Origin: Setophaga petechia
Lineage: Eukaryota > Chordata > Aves > Passeriformes > Parulidae
Direction of reading: 5' to 3'
Length of the DNA stretch: 64,000 bases
Assembly: GCA_024362935.1 (NCBI GenBank)
Contig: JANCRA010000065.1
Span: 992,001-1,056,000 of the forward strand
Under the pieces are notes generated by a model. That model did no database searches. It had not been told where the DNA came from and saw only the letters and a list, made by a program, of their open reading frames with translations. Made by a program: the position numbers and the translations under genes. Positions 22,417-35,036 of this stretch are shown here, piece after piece. Within the stretch, counting starts at the first letter, position 1; each line of letters opens with the position of its first letter.

Positions 22417-23819
22417 ATGAGAAACATGTTTACCTCCCAAATGTCAGGGAGGTTCAAGGCAGCACCTGGGAAGATAAAGATGATGTGGCAAATTTATGCT
22501 GTTGCTTTACTAACCTTCACCCTCTTAACAGACAGTGCAGGTGCTGCCAAAGGCGTGTGGGCCCCACCTCAGCCCAAGACTAACGTTTGGGTCACCCTGG
22601 CAAATTTAATTAATCAGGAGGCTATTTGCCTATCATTATCTTCTCCAGGTAATCCATTTACAACTTGCTTGGTTGGGCTACCAGCAGATCCCTGGCCATG
22701 TCCCTCATGTGCAGGTCCCACCTGCAATACCAATGATGCTGGAACAAGTGTAGACAAATGGGATCAGTGATATTCTCATTTTCCCATAGCGCCACAGGAA
22801 TCCCAAGAATTGGAACTGTTAGGTTCAGTGATGGCAGATGCATGCCTTAATTTTAACCACAGAAGCCAGCTTTCAGCCAAGAACCATTCCAGTGTTGTAA
22901 CTTCCAGCATGGCTGTCTATCGTACTGCAACTGCTTGGTGCAATTACACCACAAAGAAAGTGTCAATCTCATCAAATGACCTTAATCAGCTGCCAGCAGG
23001 TTACTTAATCTGTGGGGACCGTGCCTGGCCTGGTGTCCCTTAGATGCTGCGTGGGGGGCCATGTACAATTGGACGGCTGTCTCTGCTTACACCCAATATG
23101 TCCATGATATTAAATATGAGCCGCAGCCATCATCGAATTAAAAGAATGGCCCACGCATTTACTGCTGACTGCCAAGACAATGTAAAATTTTGGTCCCCAG
23201 GGGCCACAATTCCAGCATCCTTTCTGACTCCAGGGGTGGCAGCCATGCCACCCTAAATAAATTAGGATGTTGGCTTGCGAAACAAACCAATGCCACCTCT
23301 TTGGCACTTTCTAGCCTTTTGCTTGATGTTGATTCTATTCGCCATGCAATGCTTCAAAATAGAGCTGCAATTGACTTTCTTTTACTTGCACAAGGCCATG
23401 GCTGTGAAGAATTTGAGGGCATGTGTTGCATGAACCTTTCTGATCATTCGCAGTCCATTCACTCCCAGCTCTCTGAGTTGTGGAGTTTAACCGGAAACTT
23501 ACAAGTAGAATCAGGCTTCAGTATTGATGGATGGCTCAAATCTTTAGGCTTAGGATCATGGTTGTGCTCTATTGTTAAGGTTAGCATTATAGTGGGCATT
23601 GTAGCCTTGTTAGTAGTGTTAATTTTGCCTTGCTTTTGCATGTGCTTACAGAATATGGTGCAAAAGATGATATCTGCTGCATTTAATCAGACTATGCTTG
23701 TTCAACAGAAAAATGGGAGAAGTGTGGAGAGCTTTGTGGACACCTGGCTATCTGAGAGGGGTCACGTCGACATAGTACCACTGGTTAAGCTAGAAGGAGA
23801 CAAGTACAGGAGCCAGTAG
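22417..23819 (+). pseudogene. ERV env gene, surface part broken, transmembrane part open
   Basis: The surface part starts at 22417 with a hydrophobic leader (YAVALLTFTLL) and the VWVTLANLINQ and SSPGNPFTTC motifs. Stops at 22768-22770, 23041-23043 and near 23254, then a frame change, break it. The transmembrane part at 23190-23819 is fully open for 209 codons. It carries a CX6CC motif (CEEFEGMCC), a region before it that matches the usual place of the immunosuppressive-type segment, a 20-residue hydrophobic anchor near 23580-23640 and a long tail. The CX6CC form marks a gamma/alpha-type envelope, although the pol beside it is betaretrovirus-like, which suggests a recombinant element. Confidence 0.88.
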
Positions 23820-23846
23820 TCAGCGTCCAATAACAGGAAAGGACAT

Positions 23847-24090
23847 TGTGCCCTTGGTACAACATTAGGATAGGGAGGAAAATCTTTGGCAGAAATGTGA
23901 AGAATAGTTTCAATAGAATAAATATAAGAATGCAGAAGTAGGCTGATAAGTAAGTAACCAATAATGAGCTCGCCTTTGCAATATGTATGAGCTTCATTAA
24001 CACTGATATAAATATGTGTACCTATCAATAAAGTTCGAGATTTGCTGATGGCCTATGTTAAGTCCCGTGTTTCTTCCACCGCTCCCAACA
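23847..24090 (+). mobile_element. Short 3' LTR (244 bp)
   Basis: It begins TGTGCCCTTGG and ends CTCCCAACA, 27 bases after the env stop. A TATA-like GATATAAATA lies near 24004 and AATAAA at 24027-24032, so U3, R and U5 are all compact. The purine run before it (AGGAAAGGACA) may be the polypurine tract. No matching 5' LTR was found; the LTR at 19905 is a different family. Confidence 0.78.
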
Positions 24091-24879
24091 TGTCACCAAG
24101 CCGGGTGTCCCAGTTTTTTCCTGAAGTTGGTGGAAAAATTTGCTGCAGGGTGCCAGGGGAGGCCAGGCTGAGCGACTCCTGAAGGAACAGGGGAAAAAAA
24201 GAGCAAAAAGTCAGGGTAGAAGTCCAAATCACTGACTGAATATAGTACCAGTCTGCTGGTATTGGTCCTGACCCACAAGAAAAACAAGGAGCACAACATC
24301 AGAGGCCAACCAACTGAAAAATTACAGTAACTCCAGTATCAGAAGGAAAAGCTTGAATGACCCCTGATTAGGGAGGCCTAAGAGGAGAGAAGGAGCACTT
24401 TGGATCCGTTCCTTAGCCAAGCTGGTGCAGCCTGCAGGCCTCGTAGGGAGCTCTGTCCCTCCCAGCCCTTCCTGCCAGAGGTGATGGTCGAGTTGGAGCA
24501 GCTGCTGCTCCCTACAGAGGGCAGTTTGTAGATGGCAGGTAATGGAGCTGGTTCATGACTCAGCTCCCAGCACCTTCAGCTTCAGCCATTTCAGTGAGGA
24601 CTGAGGTCTCTCTGTCAGCTCAGAGAAAGAACAAGGCTGGGCTTCCTTGTGGCAGCTGGGACTGTCTGTGTTTCAAGCTCTCCTGGGTGCCCTTTGCATT
24701 GCGGGGGCTGAGACTTTATCGAGACACTTCAATGTTTTGAAGCACACTTTTGAACACTTGGAATGGTCCCTGTTCTTTTAAGGGCACATTGCTTCAAACT
24801 GCCAAGTGAGAGTCTGCCTTTCAGGCCATCTTTGACAGCCCCTGGTAGAAGGACAATTGCTGCCCAAGGGAAAGGTGCA
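24091..24879. other. No gene recognised
   Basis: Mixed-composition DNA after the short LTR. No open frame with recognisable protein motifs and no clear repeat were seen. Confidence 0.4.
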
Positions 24880-26950
24880 GAAGGGCCAATATTGACTGAG
24901 TGTTCCCTTTGCTTCCCAGATGCCATCTGACCAACATGGTCAGGAGGGCTGCCCTGCATGGCAGGAAGAGACAGGGGAGAGCCTATGACCATTGGGCAGG
25001 TAGAACTCCTCTGTTTGTAGATGTGTTTATGGATTTCTATGGTTCTATTTATTAGTGGTTATGGTTCCATTTAGAGATGATAGTGTTCTATTTATATTGA
25101 GATGTATTGATAGATCTGTATAGTTAAATGTGGATATGTATATAGTTATAGATGTGATATAATTATATTTTATTATATAGTTACATTTATAGATTTTCAG
25201 AGTTAGATTTTTATATGTGTAGAGTAAAATATTTATATCTATATATACATATGTATGAAGTTAGATTTATGAATGCGTATAGTTATATAGTTAAAGGAAT
25301 AGGAATGTTTAGATGGAGAGATTGATGGATAGACTGCTGTTGGTGTAGGCCTAGGCTGCATTTGTAGCTCTTTCCCCTCTCGGCTGCCTTTTTCACCTCT
25401 TGCTTTTCCCCCGGTGGCCCCTGTGTCCCCTGTCCCTGTGCTGGGTCGGAGCTGGCGCCGGGCCGGGCGGAGCAGCACTTGCAGCCCCGGCTGTCCCTGG
25501 AGCGGGGGGAGCTGCCGCTGGCCCCAGGCACTGTCCCCTGAGGAGCTGCTGAAGGACGGTGAGACAGAGGGGGCTGGGGGGGCGGTGGCGCTGAAGGGAC
25601 GGTGACCCTGAGCTGCTGCTGGGGCTGAGGGCTGTGGGGCAGTGAGGGCCATGGTGGCACTGAGGTGACCGGAAGTGGCACAGGCTCCGTGTCTCAGGGG
25701 ACAGGATGGGTCAGAAGGGACTGAGGGGGGTGAGAGGACTGTGAGGGGCTGAAGAAACTGAAGGGGGCTGGGGTTCACCGAGAGCATGGTGGGGCTGAGG
25801 GGATGGAGGGGCCAGCAGGGAGCACTGAGGGCTCCGGGGCTGCAGCTCTGCCAGGCCTTGAAAGCAATTCCAGAGCCTCCACTTTTGCCACAGCTGCCAT
25901 GAAGACCTTGAGGACAGCCGGAGACTGACGGGAGCCAGCAGGGAGGAGCTGAAGGGCAGCAGCAAGAGCAGTGAACGGGGACCTGCTGCTGCCAGCCTGG
26001 AGAGAGCCCGGCTGAGGCCGCAGGCCCGGGCCGGCAGGTGGGGCTGAGGCTGCCGTGGGCTGTGGCCGTGGGCACTGCCCGGCGGGGCAGGAGCGGGCCC
26101 TGCCCGTGCTGGGGCTGCTCAGCGCAGCTGCCCCGGCTGGCACAGGGCTGTCCTTGGGCAAGGCAGCTGTGCCGGCAGGGCCCGGGAGCTGTGCCGGCTC
26201 TGCCGGGCTGCCGGGGCTGCGGGACAGTCCCGCCGCGGCTGCGCTCACCACAGCCTGGCCCGCCCGGCTGCTTTCTCTTTCTGACCCCCCTGGGGAGGCT
26301 CTGACGTTTCCTCTTCCCTGATGGAAGTGCAGCTGCTGCCAAGGGAAACGTCCCCATACTCACTCAGTGTTCCCTTTGCTTGCCAGATGTCCCATCTGCT
26401 GTCCCTGTCCAGGAGAGCTGCTCTGCGCGGTAGGAGGAGACCGAGCGAGAGGCTTTGAAGATGGGGCAGCTGGGATCCCTCTGCTTGGAGTGCTGTTTAA
26501 AGATACACGGACTTGAACGTAGACAGGGATTATTACATGTGTATTTCCATATGTGGCTTGCTATTTGTATGTGTTTATTTCCATGTGTATATGCTTATAT
26601 TTATGTATATTTAGTTTGTTATGAATGTATGCTATGTTTATATATATAATTTTTTGAAATTACATATACGTGTATAAATTTATTTATGTATACAGAGATA
26701 TTGTTATATCTGTGTTGCTTTCTATTTCCTGTGGGTAAAGTTGTGTAGGTATCTCTTTTGATATAATTTTTGTTATATGGCTTTTAAAATAGGAATATTG
26801 GTATTTGTATAGGTATATAAGTCTATTTTTATATGCATATTTATCTCTTTCTGGATGTAATTCTATTTTCATACCTATGGAGATATTTTTGTATTCCTAG
26901 ATGGGCTTAATCCTTGTAGTAATATGTAATAAATTAAGTTGTTAAACCCC
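24880..26950. repeat. Duplicated block with AT-rich minisatellite tails
   Basis: Two segments, about 24880-25010 and 26340-26470, share CTGAGTGTTCCCTTTGCTT followed by CCAGATG and GGAGRGCTGC words. Each is followed by an AT-rich, TATATTTAT-like tract (25010-25330 and 26500-26940), so a unit of about 1.46 kb is duplicated. The GC-rich part between them (25340-26330) holds a 374-codon minus-strand ORF that I read as composition-driven. The shared segment could be an old exon (CCAG acceptor, later GGTAGG), but I do not recognise its product. Confidence 0.55.
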
Positions 26951-28944
26951 TAATTGATCTTTGTGCATAGTGAGTTGTTGTGGAGGTTGGCAATAAATTA
27001 ACTGAAGTTGGTATTTGTATATTATTAGACAGACAAGTTGTAATAATAGAGTAACTTCCTGTTTTTAACCTAAATTGAGATTTGTATAGTTCTGTATTGT
27101 CAGCGTGGGTGTAGCACTTTGTAATAAATGACATTTTTCAACTGAAATTGATTCTCGTGTATTTGTGGATCAGCAGTGCGGCTGTAGCAATCTGCAAGAA
27201 ATGCCATTTGTCAGCTGTGATGCGTGTTCTGTGATTTGTGCTACCCTGAGCCATGAGCAGATGTCAATGCTGGAGGATTTCGGCCATGCAAATCTCCGGC
27301 CATGCCCAGCACATGCCCCACCTGCACTCAGGCTGGGCAGGGGAAGCGCAGATTTGGGCTGGCAGCAGAGCCCCACGTTGGCTCAGAACTCGCTGCAGAG
27401 GCTGCTGAGAAAACTCTGGGGCTCCACTGAGAGTAGAACTCCAAGCAGAAGCAAACCTGCCAGGAGAAATCATTCACAATGAAAAAAAGAGAGAAAATGT
27501 GGCAAAGCAGATGTGGGGATACTCTGTGAGGTTGATAAAATGCTCTGAATCACCCCTGCCTAGGCACATCTTCTGCAGAAAGGTTTTGTTAAAATCTGAA
27601 CACCTCCCATGAAATACAGATTGCACTTTCCTCTTCCCTTACCTTGCTGTGTGAGTGGAGACACTCTCTCCTTACCACTGAGGATTTTTGCCCTTCAGCA
27701 CCTCACATTTAATCAAAGATGATGTGCTACCACTTGGCACCATCAATGAAAACAGCCCTGCCCTCGTGGCAGTGTTTGCAAAGTCTCCCCTCCTCCTGTC
27801 CCCACATCTGACAGACGGAACCATCCCCTTCTGTCCAAATTGTGCCTGAGCTGAGTGAGGGCTCCAGGAGCTCAGGAGGGTGCAAGAGCAGCGCACGTGG
27901 GAAGGTTTAGCAAAGCTTCCTAAGCACCAGTAAACTCTGGGTTTGCCAGTCTTCCCCTGCAATATTGTCCTACTCAAGAGTGATCTTGGAGGACACTGTG
28001 CCTCCAGCTCACTCAAGTAAAGTTTGTTTTCTTCAAGGTTTGAATAGAGGAAAATGAAAATGGTTGTTTTTACAGTGAAATTTGGGGGTTGGTGCAGCTG
28101 GGTTTGCTCCACCATTTGCTGCGGAAAGTAGGGTAAAAGCTTTAAATTCCCAGGAGAAGCTGACTACCAGCCCACACAGACCTGCATGAGGCCCAGGTGG
28201 GCTTGCTGCATGCTGGTCCAAGGGAAAAGCTGGAACAAAGTCCCCTTTTATTGCAGCTGGAGTCTGTACTGGTGTCTCCAGCGCTGTCTGTGGTAAGACA
28301 CGGCAATCCAGCCAGAAACTGTGGATACAAGAGTTCCAACAGCAACCTGCTTCTCCAGGGTGAGGGACGAGGCCAGCCCGAAAGCCTGGAAGGTGCTCTG
28401 GGCACTGGAGAAGGCCAGGCTGTCCTTATGCAGGGATGGCCTTTAAAGGGGACCTCACACCTTGTGCTGCTGACCAAGGGCAGCTGGTGGCCTTCCACAA
28501 AATGCTTCTTTTGTCCAGCTCTTGGAAAAGTTCCAGCCAGCAACAATTCCTGCCGCTCAGACCAGCCCTTTCCAAGCAGGAGGAATTTCAGCAGCAGCCT
28601 GACAGCTTAGTGGCAGGAGAATAAAATACTCAGCTGAGCATTATCAGCTCTCTGTCAGAAGCCACATCCTCAGCCCCTCATCTCCTCCAGTTGTCTCAGA
28701 CATGGAGGACACAGCAGGAAATCTCTGATCCTGGAAGGGAAAGCAGAAGGAGGAGAGGCAGTGGCTGGTCCCTGGGGCCTTGGAAGCAGTGAGAGCCATG
28801 CAAAACAGGATCTCTGCTGTACTGTGGAGATAAGAGTGAGCAATCAGCAATGCTCTGTGTGAGACTGGAGCCATTTGTGAAAGTGAACATGGACATCTGA
28901 CCTTGAAAAACAGAGGAAAAGGTGTCCTTGGGTATTTGCCAAAG
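26951..28944. other. No gene recognised
   Basis: Ordinary intergenic sequence. The ORFs are short, on both strands, without family features. Confidence 0.4.
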
Positions 28945-29058
28945 CTTGCAGGGGCTCTGAGCCACCTGGTCTAGTGGAAGGTGTCCCTGCCCATGGCAGG
29001 GAGGTTGGATCTGGATGGTCTTTAAGGCCCCCTTCCAAGTCAAGCCCCTCTGTGAGTC
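28945..29058 (+). mobile_element. CR1 LINE 3' end
   Basis: The stretch reads AGCCACCTGGTCTAGTGGAAGGTGTCCC, split by one or two changes, then GGCAGGGAGGTTGGATCTGGATGGTCTTTAAGG. This is the typical end of a CR1 ORF2 and its 3' tail on the plus strand. It is strongly 5' truncated. Confidence 0.82.
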
Positions 29059-29860
29059 TGAATTACAAACCCACAATGACAAAGAGAACACAGCAGACCT
29101 GGCTGCCCACTGCATTACTGGAGGTGTCTGCAGTCACTTGTGTCACCTGGAGACTGGTTTGGATCTGGAGAAATTTTCATGGTCCCATAGTACTTCAGTG
29201 TGACTTTCCTGGTTCAGGGCCCCAAAGGATGCCAGAACAGATTATCTGCAAGCACAGAATTGGTTAAGCTGCCTGTGAACCTGATGGGAGAAGTGTATTC
29301 ACGTTATTGCAGCATTTACCCTGTCCAGGTGATATTTGGTTTCCATTTTGAAGATGCAATGTTCTTGCACAATGCTTGTATATGCAGAAATACTGGCTTT
29401 AAATCCTAATTCCATCTTCACACAAGGATGTGTAATCCATCAGAAATATTTAACACGGAGCCATATTAGCTTTGGGCTCAATGGTATGGGTTGTTTAAAG
29501 TGTGTGATGAGTAATGGCAGCTCTAAAAAATACCCCTCTTGTTAATTTGGGTCTGCCCTTTATCAACGCTGTTGCATAGAAATCACTTCTTTACAGCAGA
29601 GACTAAATGAAATTCCTCCATACAGATGAGAATTGTGCAATTCAGGCTGATTAAAGGGGAAGTTTTCTGTTATTGTGAAAGGACAATCTAGATAACCTGT
29701 TTGCTGTACATCCTAGAGGGGCTTTGCAGTTAAGATTGAAAAGGAAAAGGACATTTCTCTTAAGAAGTGTCGAAATAGCTTTTTGTATTACCAGAAGCAG
29801 CTACATTGATATTGACCTCCACAATTAGAAATGCACAACAACCACTTGGGTGACTTAATC
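29059..29860. other. No gene recognised
   Basis: No protein motif, RNA gene or repeat border was seen in this AT-leaning stretch. Confidence 0.4.
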
Positions 29861-30125
29861 TGGTGTTGCCTCCGCTTGGGGCGTGGCGTCCCGGGTCAGG
29901 AACGGCACGGCACCAACACTTTTGCCACTCGGTCCAAGCACTCGCAGGCACCAATCTGGTCGACGGTGAATGGCCTTTATGAACGGCTGGGCAGGGTCAT
30001 TGATAACAGGGGCTCACGGTGAACAACACGCGGGGCTGAGAACGGTAGAGGGGAGGGGCTCTGTCCGCCCGTAACATCGCGATAACTTGGGCCGGTCCCT
30101 GACCTCCCACATTTCCCCCCCCCAC
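29861..30125 (-). mobile_element. LTR with polypurine tract, minus strand
   Basis: On the minus strand a purine run (plus 30112-30125, TTTCCCCCCCCCAC) is followed by TGTGGGAGGTC, the expected polypurine tract and U3 start. The LTR then runs about 250 bp to GGCAACACCA. Its inner side (30126-30250) would be the 3' end of the internal region, where a hydrophobic minus-strand ORF is open but too short to identify. Confidence 0.6.
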
Positions 30126-30499
30126 TTATGACTAACCAAAAGCATAGAAAGTGTAAGGACTATAAAAATATAAAGGTTCGCGAAACGAAACGTGGTAAAA
30201 AACTGAGAACTGGTAAAAACAATGAACATTTCCGTAACTTGTCTCAAAGCAACTGTAAATGTCTAACAAACAAAATGTTAACTCTTTTTAACTGATTTTT
30301 AATGAACAATGCTAACTTATTTAAAATGTAAGGCCCAAAATCAATGCCAGGGGCATTGCAGCAAGAGGGCCTAATAAGGTGGACCCAAGGGCGATCAGTC
30401 ATCAGCCAGGGGACTGGCTGAACCATGACTCAAAATATCTTTGCAGGACTTCTTCCTCAGTTTTTTGGCACTTTTGCAGAGGCTTCTCCCTGTTGATAC

Positions 30500-30805
30500 C
30501 TCAAAGGGACCATGGTGACACTGCGGATGCAAGGAGACCATTGTGACTGAGGAACCTCATGAAGGCAAGAGTCCATTGTTCCACTGCGGGGCCCTGTGGA
30601 ACCAAGGGGAGCACAGTGACTTTGGGGGGCCTAATGGAACAATGGAGACTCTTCTGACACTTTGGGAACCATGGGACCCAAGGGGCCATGACAGCATGGC
30701 AGGGCCTCGTGGAATCAAGGGGACTACAGTGAACACTGTGGGTCTCCATGGGATGAAGGGTCCAACGGAGCCAAGGATAACATTGTGACACTCTGGGGCA
30801 TCATG
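30500..30805 (+). repeat. Minisatellite related to the arrays at 59-62 kb
   Basis: Imperfect units are built from phrases such as CCATGGGACCAAGGGG, CATTGTGACA and GGGCCTCATGGAA. The same phrases build the much larger arrays at 59.4-61.4 kb and, in reverse, 62.1-62.6 kb. Confidence 0.75.
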
Positions 30806-30811
30806 GTGAAT

Positions 30812-31264
30812 TGTTAAAACTGAAAATCACAGACAAAGACTCTCTATCTGGTCAAAGTTACAAAGTGGTATGTTTATTACACTGGTGGGCAGCATGGGGG
30901 TTGTTCCCAAAATGCGTGATTGCGCCGTACAAGGATTTTTGCCTTCTATTTATTTCCCAAAATAATAGATATGCACAACCCCAGCACCTCCCATCCCTGC
31001 TGTGTATTAAATGAGGTCATTACGTGTGTGTCTTTTACGTGTGCGCAATTCTTCTCTTGAAGAACTCCAATTCGGTGGTCTCAGATTGGCCACTGGTTCA
31101 CAGGAATGAAGTCAGGAATGTCTTCGTCAGGTCTCTGTCACCCTCTGGCACGATCCAAGGCCCCCTGCTTCATGATGGATTGACACAGAGTCCAGGTGCT
31201 GGGCATTGTTCTGCTGGTTTCAGTATGTTCCTAGAATGGTTCACTTGCTCCACTTCCTTCTACA
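30812..31264 (-). mobile_element. Probable LTR, minus strand
   Basis: The plus-strand sequence from TGTTAAAAC to CTTCTACA has TG...CA ends, and on the minus strand a polyadenylation signal AATAAA (plus 30873-30878). No target duplication or second copy was found, so the borders are tentative. Confidence 0.4.
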
Positions 31265-31394
31265 AATGAGCTCATAATATAGCAATTAGCTTTAGCTAAT
31301 TAGCAGCTAATAATCATTAACCTATCACTGGTGTGTCTCACTTCAATATGAACTGGTTCGAACCCTCAATATCTTAACCCTTTAAAATCATGAT

Positions 31395-31642
31395 TCAGAA
31401 GAAGTTAGGCTTCTTCCTTTTATGCCCTATAGCTGGTCTAGTATTTCTTCCTTGTTTGATCCCGTTTCATGCAGCTCATCACCAGTGTAGTCCAAGGCAT
31501 GCAAGCAGTGATCGTGCCCACGGACCAAGAGTTGACTACACCTAAAACGGTGCAAAGGATTATGGTGTTAAAGAAACAAAATAATATAGAAGACCCCTTC
31601 AAAGAAGCAAGATTGATTTGTGAAAAAATGAGTGAGAAATAA
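31395..31642 (+). pseudogene. ERV env C-terminal end
   Basis: A hydrophobic stretch (LGFFLLCPIAGLVFLPCLI, about 31402-31459) resembles the membrane anchor of a retroviral transmembrane protein. After a frame change, an ORF from 31469 to TAA at 31640-31642 (57 codons) gives a tail beginning MQLITSVVQGMQ and ending KMSEK. It lies 40 bases before a polypurine tract and LTR, the right place for the end of env. Confidence 0.65.
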
Positions 31643-31682
31643 AGGCTAGAAAACAAGGAATATTGCTCAAGCCAAATGATTT

Positions 31683-31706
31683 AAAAAAAGAAAGAAAGAG
31701 GGAGGG
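31683..31706 (+). other. Polypurine tract
   Basis: An uninterrupted run of 24 purines (A-rich, ending GAGGGAGGG) lies one base before the TG of the next LTR. Confidence 0.8.
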
Positions 31707-31707
31707 T

Positions 31708-32327
31708 TGTGAAAAATGCACATTATATGATGGGCTCCTTACAAATATTAAAAGGAATACTCTATGTGTTATGTTGGAAAGCTGTGTTGCATAAATTTGT
31801 AGTACCATAATAATCCTTTTTAAGTAGTGTGGTAAATATAATTTTAGGCTATAGCATAATATTAAAATAGAAACTACGCAATGTAAGATACGTTTTTTAA
31901 CTAGCTGAAGGAATGGATAAGATAATCAAGAAATTCTTCACCCAGAGATAAGAGCCACAAGAAAGCAAAATCTCAAGAGAAGAATTATTGTCTCCTTATT
32001 AGGAAGAAACAGAATTTGAGGAGCCAAAACATTGATTTACAAGATGAGGAAGTTAACAATAACCAGAAAACACCCTGAGTTTGAAAAGAAATTTTGAATC
32101 ATGTATGAGATATATGAATATGCAACAGGCAATTGCTTTTAGGGTTAGTCCTTTGTCAGAGAGGTGTGCTTTTGTGTGGCAGAGAGCAAAACACAGCCAG
32201 ACGTCTGTAATTCTTTGCTTTTTATTGTCCAAATCCTTATAGCTCTAATTTTTATTACAATTTTTATAACTACTTTATTACTCTTAAACTTTTAAAACTT
32301 TAAAACAAGTGATTGGTGTTTTTCACA
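31708..32327 (+). mobile_element. LTR of a dispersed ERV family (620 bp)
   Basis: It starts TGTGAAAAATGCAC, ends TTTTTCACA, and contains TATGAATATGCAACAGGC and a TTTATTGTCC region near the R part. The same family occurs as a solo LTR on the minus strand at 63242-63852. With the env tail and polypurine tract upstream it is a 3' LTR of a mostly lost provirus. The ends form a perfect inverted TGTGAAAAA/TTTTTCACA pair. Confidence 0.87.
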
Positions 32328-32414
32328 AGATGAAATAAGAAGAAATTTGAGGCCAAACCAAAAGGATAAGCAAGCAGGTGTGTTCCCAACATGGATCACA
32401 GGGAATGGGAGTGA

Positions 32415-32509
32415 CCAGGGCTGTGCCCAAAGTGCCTCCTCCAGTGGGGGATGCAGCTGGAGCAGCGCACGAAGCTCTTCCCGCACTCGGGGCACTCGCA
32501 GGGCTTCCC
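32415..32509 (-). other. C2H2 finger lying past the stop codon of zinc-finger copy 1
   Basis: Directly after the TAA that closes copy 1, the same frame continues with CECPECGKSFVRCSS and ends in HWRRH, a complete C2H2 pattern (C-x2-C-x12-H-x3-H). Corresponding sequence follows the stop in copies 2 and 3. Confidence 0.75.
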
Positions 32510-33373
<864 letters not shown>

Positions 33374-33406
33374 TCACAGTCTCCCAGAGGTTGGAAATGG
33401 GAAATC

Positions 33407-34016
33407 CTGGTTGGGGAAAACAAGGGATGAGCAAGTTGAGTCTGAAGGTCGCTCTGCCCGAGTCCATCTCTACAAGGCACCGGCCGTCTGATCTCCATAA
33501 AACCCTCCCAAACACCAAGATTCAGCCCTGGAAAAGCCTCCCAGGAGTTCCCTGTCCCTGGTTCCTCCCCTTTAATGTTCCGGGGTTCCACACTGTCCCA
33601 GCTCCTGGGGATCACACTTGGATTGGGGGTCCTCCTTCTCCTCAGTGCCCGCCCTGCCCAGGCTGCTGGCAGTCCCAGCAATGCCAAAAGCTCCCCCCTC
33701 TTGGCTCTCCCCATTTCGGGATGCCGGGGCTGTTTGGGCTCCCGGGCTCCCTTCTCCCCTCATTCTCTGCTCGGGGCTGCAGCGGCTCCAAGGAGTCCCC
33801 CCTGCCCCTCTCCAGGCTCTTGAGGCTCCCGCCAATGGCGGCGCTCCCCCTCTCTGGGCTCCCCACTTTGGGCTCCTGGGGGACACAGGGCTCTGCTCCT
33901 CCAGGCTGCCTCTGCCGGCAGCCGCCACCGCCACCCCCCGATGTCCCCCCGAGGGGCCTTTTCCGCTCAGCCTTGGACTGCTTCATTCTCCAAACATCCC
34001 CCAAAAACCCAACTGG
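33407..34016 (-). promoter_or_regulatory. 5' module of zinc-finger copy 1
   Basis: This GC-rich segment upstream of exon A is related to 43440-44087 (copy 2) and in part to 56460-56640 (copy 3). It holds an ATG with the reading [14 protein letters not shown] near its outer end. It is probably the first exon or 5' leader and intron. Long ORFs on both strands look composition-driven. Confidence 0.6.
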
Positions 34017-34017
34017 G

Positions 34018-35036
34018 AGCAACTGGGAGTGACTGGGAACATGCTGGAGGGAACTGGGCTACACTGGGACATACTGGGAGGGACTGAAACAAAAGTGAGG
34101 GGGAAAGAAAGCAACTGGAACCATGTGGAGCACAACTGGTTCATACTGGCAGGGACTGGGAGCACACTGGGCTCAGATTTGGATCATACTGGGAGGGACT
34201 GGACTAATACTGGGAGTGTCTGTGAGTGACTGGGAACACACCCTGCACATCATCCCCCATACTGGGCCTGACTGGGAGCAACTGGGAGCACGCTGGCAGC
34301 AAATGGCATCATACTGGGACTGACTGGGCTCATCTAGGAAGCAACTGGAACCATGCTGGAGGCAGCTGGGACCATACTGGGAGAGATTGGAAGTAACTGG
34401 GATTATACTGGGACCACACTGGGAGGGCTGGCATGGGACTGGGATCAAACTGGAGCTTACTGGGCTCCTATTGGTGTTGAAAGGGATTAACTGGGATCAC
34501 ACTTTGGGCTACTGGGAGCAGCTGAGAGAAACTGGGATGATGCTGCAAGCAAACTGGAGGAACTGGGAAGGACTGGATGCCTGCTGGAGGCAACTGGGAT
34601 ATACTGGGCATGACTGGGGGATCATACTGGGAGAACTGACACCTTACTGGGGCCACTGGCAGTGCCTGGAAATGACTACAGACATGCTGGGGGATACTGG
34701 GATATACTGGGAGTGTCTGTAACCATACTGGGGACACTGGAACCACACTGGGAACAGCTGGGATCATGCTGGGAGCAACTGGGACGATGCTGGGAGAAAC
34801 TGAATCTACCCTGGAGGCAACTGGGAACGAATGGGACCCTGCTGGGTGGGACTGGGACTATTCTTGGGACAACTGGGATCATAATGGGAGGAACTGGGAA
34901 CATCTGGAGTTATGCTGGGAGCAACTGGGATCACACTGGGATCACAGTAAGAGCAGCTGAGTCCATACTGGGTTACACTGGGATCTCAGTGAGAGCAACT
35001 GGAGTCATGCTGGGATTGACTGGGAGTGGCTGGTTT
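34018..35036 (+). repeat. ACTGGGA-type minisatellite
   Basis: Units of about 15 to 30 bp built on ACTGGGAGCAACTGGGATCATACTGGGAG repeat for 1 kb. The complementary orientation fills 54430-55920. Long ORFs through it are a repeat effect. Confidence 0.9.

Noticed and set aside
25239..26363. 374-codon minus-strand ORF.
   Set aside because: It is Ser/Pro/Gly-rich, covers GC-rich sequence with overlapping frames and runs into an AT-rich repeat; no domain was recognised.
34018..35036. Regular repeats that might suggest a CRISPR-like array.
   Set aside because: Units are contiguous and degenerate, with no unique spacers, and the genome is vertebrate.
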